DNA of 64,000 bases from Fodinicola acaciae (GTDB taxonomy: Bacteria; Actinomycetota; Actinomycetes; Mycobacteriales; HKI-0501), in the NCBI RefSeq assembly GCF_010993745.1, contig NZ_WOTN01000002.1, positions 248,001-312,000 of the forward strand, given 5' to 3'. The position numbers and the translations under genes are program-made. Below the pieces are notes generated by a model. That model was given only the letters and a program-made list of their open reading frames with translations. It ran no database searches and had not been told where the DNA came from. Shown piece by piece: positions 52,001 to 60,624 of the stretch. Positions within the stretch are counted from its first letter, which is position 1. Each line of letters starts with the position of its first letter.

Positions 52001-52013
52001 TCTCGGCGTGTCG

Positions 52014-52079
52014 GCGTCGAGTGTGGGAAATTCCCGCATCGAAGCGCCGGTCTTACCGGGATTTCCCCACACTCGATGC
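52014..52079. repeat. 66-bp hairpin GCGTCGAGTGTGGG near a hydrolase 3' end
   Basis: Arms 52014-52036 (GCGTCGAGTGTGGGAAATT and CCCG) and 52057-52079 are complementary with a few offsets. It lies 29 bases beyond the stop of the minus-strand hydrolase gene and directly beside repeat copy 6. Confidence 0.7.
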
Positions 52080-52108
52080 GATCGCTAGCAGCGCGCATGT
52101 CGGAGGTG

Positions 52109-52768
52109 TCATGCCGCCGCGAGCATGGTCTCAAGCAGGTCGGCTGGCGCGTCGCGCATGATGTTGTGCTTGCTGTCCAGCGCGTGCACCGTCCATGACG
52201 GGTCGGCACGCAGTCGTTCGTACGTTGGCGCGAAAGGTGACGTCGTCGGCCAGTCCTTCGCATAGACGTACGTCCGGCGAAAAGGGCCCTCGCCGCGCAG
52301 CCGGATCGGCTGCATCAGAGTGGCCAGTGGATGGGCGGTCGCGCGCGAGTCGTAGAACGGCAGCGGTGGCACACCGAAGCCGGTCTCGTCCACGCTGGCA
52401 TACCAGGCACGCTGCTCGTCGTTGGTCAGCCGCCAGCACGAATCACCGTCCGTGGGCACGAAAGCGTCCACGTAGACCAGCGAGCGTACGCGCTCAGGCA
52501 GGCGGTCGGCCGCGCCGCTGATCACCATGCCGCCATAGCTGTGCCCGACCAGCACGGCGTCCTCGATCCGCTCGGCGACCAGCATCGCCGCCACGTCCTC
52601 GATGTGTGTCTGGAGGTTGACGGCCGAGGTCAGCAGGTGGCGGCGCTCGCTGAGACCGGTCAGCGTCAGTGTGTACGCGCGATGTCCGCGCTCGCGCAGC
52701 TGGTCGTCCAGCGGCCGGAAGCACCAACCGCCGTGGCACGCGCCGGGGATCAGAACAAAAGTCGCCAT
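52109..52768 (-). CDS. Alpha/beta hydrolase
   Basis: 219 aa from ATG 52766-52768; start overlaps the monooxygenase stop in TGATG. MATFVLIPGACHGGWCF, TGLSERRH and the nucleophile elbow GHSYGG are typical of the salicylic-acid-binding-protein/hydroxynitrile-lyase-like esterases. It forms an operon with a flavin monooxygenase and an NTF2-like protein, suggesting breakdown or modification of a small aromatic or polyketide-like compound. Confidence 0.9.
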   Translation of the reverse strand: MATFVLIPGACHGGWCFRPLDDQLRERGHRAYTLTLTGLSERRHLLTSAVNLQTHIEDVAAMLVAERIEDAVLVGHSYGGMVISGAADRLPERVRSLVYVDAFVPTDGDSCWRLTNDEQRAWYASVDETGFGVPPLPFYDSRATAHPLATLMQPIRLRGEGPFRRTYVYAKDWPTTSPFAPTYERLRADPSWTVHALDSKHNIMRDAPADLLETMLAAA

Positions 52769-53886
52769 CAGCCGTCCGCTCCAGTGTCCCGCCGGTATTT
52801 GCTGGTGATTTTCTCGAGTCTGGCCGCCGAATACTCGTTGCCGCTGCGCTGCATCTCCCGGTTGGCCGCGACCACGGCCGCGGTCGCCGCGCGACGCGTC
52901 TTTTCGTACGCCGCAAGGCCATCCGGAAGCGAGTCGGCCAGCGCGCGTGCGTCGAGGATCGCCTGCGAGCCGCCGTTGGCGCCGACCGGATACATCGGAT
53001 GCGCGGCGTCGCCGAGCAACGTGACCCGGCCACAACCCCAGTGCGGCAGCGGATCCCGGTCGACCATCGGATATTCCAGGATCTGCTCGCTGTTTTCCAC
53101 CAGCCACGGCACATCCAGCCAGCCGAGCCGCCAGTCTCCCACGTGTTTCAGCACATCCTCCAACCGGCCGGTCCGGTTCCAGCTGGCGTCACCGGGCAGC
53201 GGACCCGGATCGCCGGTCCGCGCGAGGACGACCCAGTTGACCGTCGACGGCCCGATCGGATACGCGACCAGCTCGGCGGCTTCCCGGTCGCGTACGATCA
53301 CCATCGTCCGGCCGTCCAGGAACGGCGGAGTTTCCGTTGTGCCGCGCCACATCTGGACACCGGACCACAGGAACGGCCCCTCCTCCGGATGAAGTTTCGC
53401 GCGTACGACCGAATGGATGCCGTCCGCGCCGACCAGCACATCGCCGTCGATCGCCTCGCCAGGCAGCTGCACGCGTACTTTCCCGCGATCCTGCTCGAAA
53501 CCGACCACTGGCGAGCCGGTGCGTACGGCGTTCGCGCCGAGCCGGTCGCGTGCGGCGTCCAGCAACATCAGCTGCAACCGGCCACGGTGCACCGAATAGC
53601 CCGGCCACCGATAGCCGCCGGCCAGGCCGCGCGGCTCGGTGAACAGCCGCCGGCCGGTCTCGTCGCAGTAAGCCAGCTCGGCGGTGGCGATGCCGATGGC
53701 GGCCAGCTCGTCACCGAGGCCGAGCTCGATCAGCTCGGCCACCGCGCGCGGCTGCAGATTGATGCCGACGCCGAGCGGACGTAACTCGCGAGCACTTTCC
53801 AGTACGGTCGCGCCGATGCCTCTGGCGTGCAGCGTGAGTGCTGCGGTCAGGCCACCGATCCCGGCGCCGGCGATCACGACGTTCAT
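52768..53886 (-). CDS. FAD-dependent monooxygenase
   Basis: 372 aa, group A flavoprotein hydroxylase. The dinucleotide motif GAGIGGLTAA is at the N-terminus, DVLVGADGIHSVVR is the DG motif, and LLGDAAHPMYPVGANGGSQAILDA is the GD motif region (longest part shown by its landmarks GDAAHP and GANGG). It hydroxylates aromatic rings using NAD(P)H and oxygen. It lies in an operon with the hydrolase and the NTF2-like gene (4-base overlap), divergent from a LysR regulator. Confidence 0.92.
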   Translation of the reverse strand: MNVVIAGAGIGGLTAALTLHARGIGATVLESARELRPLGVGINLQPRAVAELIELGLGDELAAIGIATAELAYCDETGRRLFTEPRGLAGGYRWPGYSVHRGRLQLMLLDAARDRLGANAVRTGSPVVGFEQDRGKVRVQLPGEAIDGDVLVGADGIHSVVRAKLHPEEGPFLWSGVQMWRGTTETPPFLDGRTMVIVRDREAAELVAYPIGPSTVNWVVLARTGDPGPLPGDASWNRTGRLEDVLKHVGDWRLGWLDVPWLVENSEQILEYPMVDRDPLPHWGCGRVTLLGDAAHPMYPVGANGGSQAILDARALADSLPDGLAAYEKTRRAATAAVVAANREMQRSGNEYSAARLEKITSKYRRDTGADG

Positions 53887-54239
53887 CGCGCACTCCGGAT
53901 CTCCGGCCGGTCGATGATCCGCCGCCAGCTGCCGTCCGGCTGCCGGCGGACGACCTGCACCCGACCGCCGGTGTTGTCCGACGGCACGGTCGAGGTGATC
54001 GCCAGGTCGCCGTTGCGTACGGTCGGCAGCGTCGGCTCCTGCTTGAACTCCGGCAGGTTTTTCACCATCTCGGCGAAAAGGTCGCGCAGAGCGGCGTGGC
54101 CGACCGTCTCCGAACCCGGCGGGAAGGCCAGCACCGCGTCCGGCTCGTACAGCTCGACCATGCCGTCCACGTCGCCGGCGTTCGCGCGCTCGACGAACAG
54201 CCGGGTCAGGTCCTCGGGGCGCATGGCTTTGTCACTCAT
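53883..54239 (-). CDS. NTF2-like/YybH family protein
   Basis: 118 aa. LTRLFVERANAGDVDGMVELYEPDAVLAFPPG (by its ends) with WRRIIDRPE near the end is the YybH/SnoaL-like pattern. First gene of the monooxygenase operon; a GAAGGAG-like ribosome site lies upstream. Function unknown; may act as an isomerase/cyclase or binding protein in the same pathway. Confidence 0.88.
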   Translation of the reverse strand: MSDKAMRPEDLTRLFVERANAGDVDGMVELYEPDAVLAFPPGSETVGHAALRDLFAEMVKNLPEFKQEPTLPTVRNGDLAITSTVPSDNTGGRVQVVRRQPDGSWRRIIDRPEIRSAR

Positions 54240-54317
54240 TTTGGCTCCTTCTCTCGGCTACGACTCCAGCCTGCCGCCGGACGAGTCAGAAGTCCAAGAG
54301 CTGGTTATGCTCGGCGC

Positions 54318-54323
54318 TATAAT
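54318..54323 (+). promoter_or_regulatory. Probable -10 element of the LysR gene
   Basis: TATAAT lies 8 bases before the ATG at 54332, so the transcript would begin almost at the start codon. No clear -35 is visible. Confidence 0.45.
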
Positions 54324-54331
54324 CGATGCTT

Positions 54332-55207
54332 ATGGAGTTGCATCAGCTCGAATACTTCGTCGCGGTCGCCGAGGAAGCCAACTTCACCCGCGCCGCCGAG
54401 CGTCTGCACGTGGCGCAGCCAGGGGTCAGCGCGCAGGTCCGCCGGTTGGAGCGGGAGCTCGGCCAGGAGTTGCTGGACCGCTCTGGACGCAAGGTGACGC
54501 TGACGGCGGTCGGCGCGGCGGTGCTGCCGTACGCGCGTGCCGCTCTCGGTGCGGTGTCCGGCGCGCGGCACGCGGTGGACGAGCTCACCGGGCTGGTACG
54601 CGGCCGGATCGCTGTCGGCACCGTGACCTCGCACAACGTCCCGTTCCCCGAGCTGCTGGCGGACTTCCACGACGAGCACCCGGCGGTCGACATCACGCTC
54701 GGCGAGGACAGCAGCGACCGGCTGATCGAGGCCGTCCGCACCGGCCGGCTCGACGCGGCGATCGTGGCCATCGGGCCGACGACGCCATCCGGCCTGGACA
54801 TCCACGTGCTCACCGACCAGGCCGTCTGTGCGGCCGTCTGCCTGAGCCACCAGCTGGCCAGGCGCGCGTCGATGCCACTCGCGGCGCTTCGCGACCGGCC
54901 GCTGATCGCGTTGCCGCGGGGCACCGGCATCCGGACCGTGCTCGACGATGCCTGCGCCGGCCTCGGTTTCACGCCGTACGTGGCCTTCGAAGCCGGTACG
55001 CCGATGGTGCTCGCGCAGCTCGCGGCACGCGGTCTCGGCGTGGCGATCCTGCCCGAGTCGGTCGCGTACAACCGCGAGGACCTGCATCCGATCGACCTCA
55101 CCCGGCCGGCGATCCGCGGCCGGCTCGCCTTCGCGTGGCGCGCCGGCGGCCCCACCAGTCCGGCCGCGCGCGCTTTCATCGCCCGCGCGCGCCGCACGCT
55201 CTCGTGA
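54332..55207 (+). CDS. LysR-family transcriptional regulator
   Basis: 291 aa from ATG 54332 (MELHQLEYFVAVAEEANFTRAAERL, by its ends), the usual LysR start; another ATG 6 bases earlier is in frame. Winged HTH at about 1-60, effector domain about 90-290. It is divergent from the NTF2/monooxygenase/hydrolase operon, its probable target. A GCATGGCCACCATGC-type hairpin follows 3 bases after the stop. Confidence 0.92.
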   Translation: MELHQLEYFVAVAEEANFTRAAERLHVAQPGVSAQVRRLERELGQELLDRSGRKVTLTAVGAAVLPYARAALGAVSGARHAVDELTGLVRGRIAVGTVTSHNVPFPELLADFHDEHPAVDITLGEDSSDRLIEAVRTGRLDAAIVAIGPTTPSGLDIHVLTDQAVCAAVCLSHQLARRASMPLAALRDRPLIALPRGTGIRTVLDDACAGLGFTPYVAFEAGTPMVLAQLAARGLGVAILPESVAYNREDLHPIDLTRPAIRGRLAFAWRAGGPTSPAARAFIARARRTLS

Positions 55208-55210
55208 CTG

Positions 55211-55267
55211 TTGGTCGCATGGCCACCATGCGTGCATCTGACGCAAGCATGGTGGCCATGCGACCAA
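55211..55267. repeat. Long hairpin, GCATGGCCACCATGC family, copy 3
   Basis: Arms TTGGTCGCATGGCC... at 55211-55231 and the complement at 55247-55267 are exact over 21 bases; the inner 15 bases are imperfect. It fills the gap between the convergent LysR and HelD-like genes, ending at the latter's stop codon. Confidence 0.85.
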
Positions 55268-57328
55268 TCAGCCGAGCGGGTCGGGCAGCGGCGCGGCGTG
55301 CAGCACGGTGAGGCGCGAGACGGCGCGGGTGAGTACGACGTACAAGCGGTGCAGACCGCGCGCCTCGGCGGCCACGATGTCGGCCGGCTCGCCGACGATG
55401 ACGTGGTCAAACTCCAGGCCTTTGGCCAGCGCCGCCGGCACCACGACCAGCTGCTGCTCCTCGTCGTCGGACCCGCTCACGCTGTACGCGACGCCAGCGG
55501 CGGTGAACGCGTCGGCGACCGCGGCGACCGAGTCGTTGGCCACGATCACACCGACCGAGCCGGGCTGCTCCAGAGCCGCGGTGCCGGCCTCGACGAGCGC
55601 CGGCAGGACAGCCGGCACCGACCGTACGACCAACGACCCGGGCGCGTGCCGCACCGACTCGGCCGGCAGCACGCCGGAGTGCAGGGCCGGCAGCAGCTTG
55701 TTGGCCAGCTCGATGACCTCGGCCGGTACGCGATAACCGGTGGTCAGCGGCAGGATGCGCGCGGCCGGCTTGCCGAGCGCGTCCAGTAGTTCCGGCCAGT
55801 CGGTCGGCGCGTTCACCGTCGTGCCTTGAGCGAGATCACCGAGCACGGTCACCGAGCCGTGCCGCGCGCGCCGGCCGACCGCGCGCGCCTGCATCGCGGT
55901 CAGGTCCTGTGCCTCGTCGATCACCACGTGACCCGCTGAGCCGGTGCGTTCGAGCAGGTCGGCGGCCTCGTCGATGAGGACGGTGTCGGCGCTGGTCCAG
56001 CGGATCTGGCGCTTGGTCCTGGGCACCTTGTCCCAGCTGATCGCCGCCTGCTCGGCCGCGGTCAGGATGCCGTCGGCGGCGCTGGCCAGCAGCGTACGGT
56101 CGGACAGCAGCTCGGCGATCAGGCCCGGCGCGTCGACGGCCGGCCAGAGCTTGTCGGTCAGCTCCTTCACCGGCTTGGAGCGACCGATCTTCGCGACCCA
56201 GCTCTCCGTCGGAGAGTCGCCGCGTGCCTCGGCCTGCGCGCGGGCGAGATAGGCCAGCCGCGTACGCAGCCGCTCGCGCGCCGCCGCATAGCGCAGATCG
56301 TCGGCGCGCAGCTCGTCGATGATGCCGCCGATCCGCGCCGGTCCGATCCGGAACCGCAGCGACCCGTCCGGGATGACCAGCGGCTCGGTCGGCTTGCGGA
56401 CCCGTCCATACAACGCTCGCCGGATCACCTCGGCCATCCGCGCGTCGGTCTTCACCCGCGCGGCTTCCGGCGAGTCGGTCGCGCGGATGTCGACCGGCGC
56501 CAGCAGCTCGGTCACCGTCTTCTGCTCGACGCCGCCTTCGCCGAGGGCCGGCAGCACCTGCGCGATGTAGGACAGGAAGGCGCGGTTGGGGCCGACCACC
56601 AGCACGCCCGAGCGACGGAGCCGGTCGGGATAGCTGAACAGCAGGTACGCGGCGCGGTGCAGGCCGACCGCGGTCTTGCCGGTGCCGGGCGCGCCCTGGA
56701 TGCACAGCGAGTCGTCCAGGTCGGCGCGTACCAGCGCGTCCTGGTCCGGCTGGATGGTCGCCACGATGTCGCGCATGGGGCCGACGCGCGGCCGCTCGAT
56801 CTCCTGGGTCAGCAGCTCGGAGGCGAGGCCGAGGGTCTCGCCCTGGTCCAGCCGCTCCTGCTCGTACGAGGTGAGCTCGCCGTCGTGGAAGCCGAAGCGG
56901 CGGCGGCGTACCACTCCGCGCGGGTCGCTCGCGGTCGCGCGGTAGAACGCCTCCGAAACCGGTGCTCGCCAGTCGACGACCAGCGGCTCGTTGCTCTCGT
57001 CGGCGATGTGCCGGCGGCCGATGTGGTAGGTCTCGCCGGCGTACGGCCCGTCGTCGCCGTGGTCGATGCGGCCGAAGAAGAGCGGGGTCTTGCCATCGTC
57101 GTAGAGCACCTTGACGCGCCGCTGCAGCTCGCCGGCCAGCGCCTCGTCGGAGACGAAGGTGGTGGCATGCGCCGACTGCGCGCGGATGGCGCCGATCCTG
57201 GTGGCGAAGTCGTCGCTGTGGGTGTCGAGGCTTTCGGCCTGCTCACGCATCCTTCGCAGCGCCTCGCGCGCGGTGGTCAGGTGGTCGCGTTCGGCCTGGA
57301 TGATCTCGTCGGTCTCGGTCTCGAGCAT
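55268..57328 (-). CDS. helR: HelD/HelR-type RNA polymerase-associated ATPase (UvrD-like superfamily 1)
   Basis: 686 aa. The N-terminal coiled-coil (ETDEIIQAERDHLTTAREALRRM, by its ends, about 5-40), then ETYHIGRRHI and LVVDWRAPVSEAFYRA, are HelD family marks. Walker A GAPGTGKTAVGLHRAAY lies near residue 215, Walker B VIDEAQDLTAMQ near 460, and VTVLGDLAQGTT after it. These proteins remove RNA polymerase from stalled complexes and, in the HelR branch, displace rifamycins. The symbol helR is a subgroup guess; I found no clear rifamycin-associated element upstream. Confidence 0.85.
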   Translation of the reverse strand: MLETETDEIIQAERDHLTTAREALRRMREQAESLDTHSDDFATRIGAIRAQSAHATTFVSDEALAGELQRRVKVLYDDGKTPLFFGRIDHGDDGPYAGETYHIGRRHIADESNEPLVVDWRAPVSEAFYRATASDPRGVVRRRRFGFHDGELTSYEQERLDQGETLGLASELLTQEIERPRVGPMRDIVATIQPDQDALVRADLDDSLCIQGAPGTGKTAVGLHRAAYLLFSYPDRLRRSGVLVVGPNRAFLSYIAQVLPALGEGGVEQKTVTELLAPVDIRATDSPEAARVKTDARMAEVIRRALYGRVRKPTEPLVIPDGSLRFRIGPARIGGIIDELRADDLRYAAARERLRTRLAYLARAQAEARGDSPTESWVAKIGRSKPVKELTDKLWPAVDAPGLIAELLSDRTLLASAADGILTAAEQAAISWDKVPRTKRQIRWTSADTVLIDEAADLLERTGSAGHVVIDEAQDLTAMQARAVGRRARHGSVTVLGDLAQGTTVNAPTDWPELLDALGKPAARILPLTTGYRVPAEVIELANKLLPALHSGVLPAESVRHAPGSLVVRSVPAVLPALVEAGTAALEQPGSVGVIVANDSVAAVADAFTAAGVAYSVSGSDDEEQQLVVVPAALAKGLEFDHVIVGEPADIVAAEARGLHRLYVVLTRAVSRLTVLHAAPLPDPLG

Positions 57329-57518
57329 GCAAACTCCGGCAGCGTCGCGGTGGTCCCACTGCCTTGGACCCTCCGCGGCGATGCGGCGTCCGGCTTTCGA
57401 CGGGTGGCGCCTGGACTAGGCGCACGGCCGCAAGACTGTACCTGGCCGTTCTTCCACCGGCCACCTGTTTTTCGCGGCCGTACGATCAAGATCAACTTTC
57501 TTACTTATGTGAGTTGCC

Positions 57519-57599
57519 ACGCGAACCCACCCCCCACCCGATCTGGGTGGGGGCTCAGATTGGCAGGGGGGTGTGACAGTTTCGCGCCGTAGCGGGTAG
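57519..57599. repeat. Dispersed 80-bp repeat, copy 7 (reverse)
   Basis: GCGAACCCACCCCCCACCC (in parts), loop gatct, GGGTGGGGG, CAGATTGGCAGG, TGTGACAGTTTCGCGCC and outer end GTAGCGGGTAG. AAGATCAACTTTC precedes it (57488-57500). The outer end abuts the stop codon of menA (TGA, 57600-57602), just as copy 2 abuts the stop of the gene at 9911. Confidence 0.85.
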
Positions 57600-58481
57600 T
57601 CAGGCGGTGGCGGAGAGGGCCAGGCCGGCGGCGAGGCCGATGGCATAGCAGAGCTCGGCCAGGCCGGTGTCGCGCAGCGTGGGGATGAGCGCGAGGCCGG
57701 TCTTGCGAGCCAGCAGCGGGCCGGCGGCGCGCACGGCCATCGGGATGCCGAGCAGTGACAGCCAGGCCCAGCCGTGCCAGATGGCGACCACGATGCCCAG
57801 CACCTGAGCCAGGATCACCAGCGCGGCCCACAGGATGCGGCTGGCCCGGTCGCCCATCAGGACCGCGAGCGTACGTTTGCCGGTCTGCGAGTCGGTGGGG
57901 ATGTCGCGCACGTTGTTGGCGACCAGGATCGCGCAGGCGTACGCGCCAATGCCGGCGGCCGCCGCGAGCGCCGGCCAGGAGATCGTCAGGGCCTGCACGT
58001 ACGTCGTGCCGAGCACCGCGACCGGACCGAAGAAGACGAAGACGAAGACCTCACCGAGCGCGTTGTAGCCGTACGGCCGCTTGCCGCCGGTGTAGTACCA
58101 GGCGGCCAGGATGCAGGCGACGCCGACGACCAGCAGCCACCACGCCTGGGTGGCGACCACCAGTGCCAGGCCGGCCAGCGCGGCCACCGCGAAGGCGGCG
58201 AACGCGGCGTACTTCACCGATGTCGCGGACGTGGACCCCGACCCGACCAGCCGGAACGGCCCGACCCGGTTCTCGTCGGTGCCGCGGATGCCGTCGGAGT
58301 AGTCGTTGGCGTAGTTCACGCCGATCTGCAGCGCCAGCGCCACGATCAGCGCGAGCAACGCACGCCACAGCGAGAAGCCGCCAAGTGCCGCCGCCGCGCC
58401 GGTGCCGGCGATGACCCCGGAGGTGGAGGCCGGCAGCGTACGCGGCCGCGCACCTTCCAACCACTGCGCCGTCGTCGCCAC
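57600..58481 (-). CDS. menA: 1,4-dihydroxy-2-naphthoate polyprenyltransferase
   Basis: 293 aa, eight to nine membrane segments. It attaches the polyprenyl chain in menaquinone synthesis. WLEGARPRTLPAS at the start, the prenyl-diphosphate binding NYANDYSDGIRGTD and the second Asp motif VRDIPTDSQTGKRTLAV are diagnostic. No other men gene in the window. Confidence 0.94.
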   Translation of the reverse strand: MATTAQWLEGARPRTLPASTSGVIAGTGAAAALGGFSLWRALLALIVALALQIGVNYANDYSDGIRGTDENRVGPFRLVGSGSTSATSVKYAAFAAFAVAALAGLALVVATQAWWLLVVGVACILAAWYYTGGKRPYGYNALGEVFVFVFFGPVAVLGTTYVQALTISWPALAAAAGIGAYACAILVANNVRDIPTDSQTGKRTLAVLMGDRASRILWAALVILAQVLGIVVAIWHGWAWLSLLGIPMAVRAAGPLLARKTGLALIPTLRDTGLAELCYAIGLAAGLALSATA

Positions 58482-58490
58482 CGGTCCTCC

Positions 58491-58958
58491 TCAATGCCTC
58501 GATTGACTCCATTCTGTCCGGTCAAGCGGGCGAAGCGCTGGCGGGTTGGGCTGTGATTCGTGCCGGCGCGTCCAGTCGCTGCGGAACTCAGGCTCTGGCC
58601 GGAGCAAAACCGAGGAGGCGTACCAAAAGGCCAGCGTCGCCAGCGGGATCTCCAGCAACACGGCCATAACGACGGCCTGCACGTAGTCGCCACCGATGGA
58701 TGTCGTGACGTCGAACCAGGCGTCGGCGAGCAGCAGCGCGCCCCCGACGGTCGAGGTCAGCGCCGACCGCGGATCGCGCCGCAGGATCAGCAGCGCGGTC
58801 AGCCCGGCGGCCAGCGCCTCGCCGCAGTCCAGGCCGACCCAGGCCAGCGACCAGTTCGGCACGGTGGCCGTCGCCGGCAGCGTGTGCGCCAGTACGACAC
58901 ACCATGGCGCCAACACCGACATCACCGCGACGGCAACGAAGAACGCGCGCCGGTTCAT
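58491..58958 (-). CDS. Multi-pass membrane protein
   Basis: 155 aa from ATG 58956-58958. About four hydrophobic segments (FFVAVAVMSVLAPWCVVLAH, LAAGLTALLIL, VGGALLLADAWFDVTTS, VVMAVLLEIPLATLAFWYA) and a cytoplasmic tail. No family recognised. Its start overlaps the upstream small membrane-protein gene by 4 bases. Confidence 0.8.
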   Translation of the reverse strand: MNRRAFFVAVAVMSVLAPWCVVLAHTLPATATVPNWSLAWVGLDCGEALAAGLTALLILRRDPRSALTSTVGGALLLADAWFDVTTSIGGDYVQAVVMAVLLEIPLATLAFWYASSVLLRPEPEFRSDWTRRHESQPNPPALRPLDRTEWSQSRH

Positions 58959-59200
58959 TTGCCGGCCAGCCGGGTCAGGTATGCGCAGATGACCGCGGCC
59001 GATCCCCACACCATCGCGACGGCGACCGGATTTTCCTGGATCAGCAAGGAAATCCCGACGACCGCGAGCAGCAGGACGCAGATCACCGGCAGCAGTGGGT
59101 GCAGCACCGGCTTGGCGCGCTCGGCTCGGTCGGCGAGGACCTCGTCGACGATCTCGCCGATCCGGTCGTCCAACGCGTCTGTGAGAAGGTCGTTGGCCAT
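58955..59200 (-). CDS. Small membrane protein
   Basis: 81 aa from ATG 59198-59200 (MANDLLTDALDDRIGEIVDEVLADR, by its ends), which is amphipathic/acidic; two membrane segments follow (LLPVICVLLLAVVGISLLI, PVAVAMVWGSAAVICAYL). Function unknown. Divergent from the histidine kinase gene. Confidence 0.78.
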   Translation of the reverse strand: MANDLLTDALDDRIGEIVDEVLADRAERAKPVLHPLLPVICVLLLAVVGISLLIQENPVAVAMVWGSAAVICAYLTRLAGK

Positions 59201-59334
59201 GCCATCAACCCTGGTCCGTACGGCGAGAAAAATCGGTCGAGCCGGCCCACGGACCGTACGGGGGTTTTCCCTACCGCCGGGCGGTGGGGCCGCCGGATGC
59301 CGCTCCGGCTTGACCGCTCCATAGGCTTGACTCC

Positions 59335-60624
59335 ATGCAGGTAGCGGAGGTGTCGGGCCCGGACCGCATCTCCGCATTCGGCCCGCGAGCGTTCTTCTCC
59401 GCGCGGCTCTGGCGGGGCTGCGCGCACCTGGCCACCGACGCGGTCATGGGACTGCTCGGCATCGGCGTGTTGCTGGTGGTGTTGGCGGCCGTCGTGCTGG
59501 TGCCGTTCGGCGTCGGCCTGTTCCTGCTCGCGCCGGCCGCCCGGCTGCTGTTCCGGGTCGCCGACGCGGAGCGTACGCGCTATGCCGCGACCTGCGGCCT
59601 GTTCCTGCCCTCCCCACGGCTGCCACGGCTCGACCAGGGCACGCCGCGCGCGGTCACCACGTTGGTCGGCAGCGGCGCCTTCTGGCGCCAGGCGGCGTAC
59701 TTCCTGCTGCTCATCCCGGTCGCCACCGCCACCTCGGTGGTGGTCGTCATCGCGTGGTCGGTGCCGCTGACCGTCGCGGCGCTGCCGCTGTATTACAAGA
59801 CCCTGCCGAGCGGGCGCGCCAACGTGCTCGGTGTGACGGTCGCCAGCAAGGGACACGCGATCTTGGTCTGTGTGGTCGCGGTGATCGTCCTGCTCGTCGT
59901 GTCGCCGTGGCTCGTACGACTGCTGCGCGGCCTGGACATCGCGCTGGCCCGGACACTGCTCGGTCCGCCGCGCCGGCAGCCGATGTCCGAGCGGGTCGAG
60001 GAGCTGACCGAGAGCCGCGCGCGTGTCGTCGACGCGGCCGAGGCGGAGCGCCGGCGGATCGAGCGCGACCTGCACGACGGCGCACAACAGCGGCTGGTGG
60101 CGATGTCGATGACGCTCGGCCGGCTGAGTGCACGGCTGCGCGCCAGCGGCGACGCCGACAATCTGGCGCTGGTCGAGGAGGCGCGGCAGGACGCGCGGCA
60201 GGCGATCAGCGAGATCCGTGACCTGACCCGTGGCCTGCATCCGCCGGTGCTGACCGACCGCGGCCTGGACGCGGCGCTGTCCGCGATCGCCGCGCGGCTG
60301 CCGATCCCGGTGTCGGTGGACGTACGCGCCGAGCCGCGGCCGCCGATCACCGTCGAGGCGATCGCCTATTTCGTGGTCACCGAGGCGCTCACCAACGTCA
60401 CTAAACACGCGCAGGCCACCCGCGCCGAGGTGGTCATCCGCCGGCAGGGCGACCGGTTGTGCGTACGCGTGACCGACGACGGCCGTGGCGGCGCCGACCC
60501 GGCCGGCGGCAGCGGACTGACCGGCCTCGCCGACCGGGTGTCCGGCGTCGATGGTGTCCTGCGACTGTCCAGCCCGCCGGGCGGGCCAACCGTGATCGAA
60601 GTGGAGCTGGCATGCGGGTCGTGA
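59335..60624 (+). CDS. Sensor histidine kinase (HisKA_3 type)
   Basis: 429 aa. Two pairs of membrane segments (about 40-75 and 120-200) form a sensor of the kind found in antibiotic- and envelope-stress systems. The dimerisation domain has ERDLHDGAQQRLVAMSM with phospho-His near residue 247. The ATPase domain has TEALTNVTKHAQAT (N box), VTDDGRGGADPAGGSGL (G boxes). The response regulator gene overlaps its end by 13 bases. Confidence 0.93.
   Translation: MQVAEVSGPDRISAFGPRAFFSARLWRGCAHLATDAVMGLLGIGVLLVVLAAVVLVPFGVGLFLLAPAARLLFRVADAERTRYAATCGLFLPSPRLPRLDQGTPRAVTTLVGSGAFWRQAAYFLLLIPVATATSVVVVIAWSVPLTVAALPLYYKTLPSGRANVLGVTVASKGHAILVCVVAVIVLLVVSPWLVRLLRGLDIALARTLLGPPRRQPMSERVEELTESRARVVDAAEAERRRIERDLHDGAQQRLVAMSMTLGRLSARLRASGDADNLALVEEARQDARQAISEIRDLTRGLHPPVLTDRGLDAALSAIAARLPIPVSVDVRAEPRPPITVEAIAYFVVTEALTNVTKHAQATRAEVVIRRQGDRLCVRVTDDGRGGADPAGGSGLTGLADRVSGVDGVLRLSSPPGGPTVIEVELACGS

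Noticed and set aside
57329-57518. Rifamycin-associated element upstream of the HelD-like gene
   Set aside because: GGTCC and GGACC half-sites exist, but not the 19-bp inverted repeat expected for that element.
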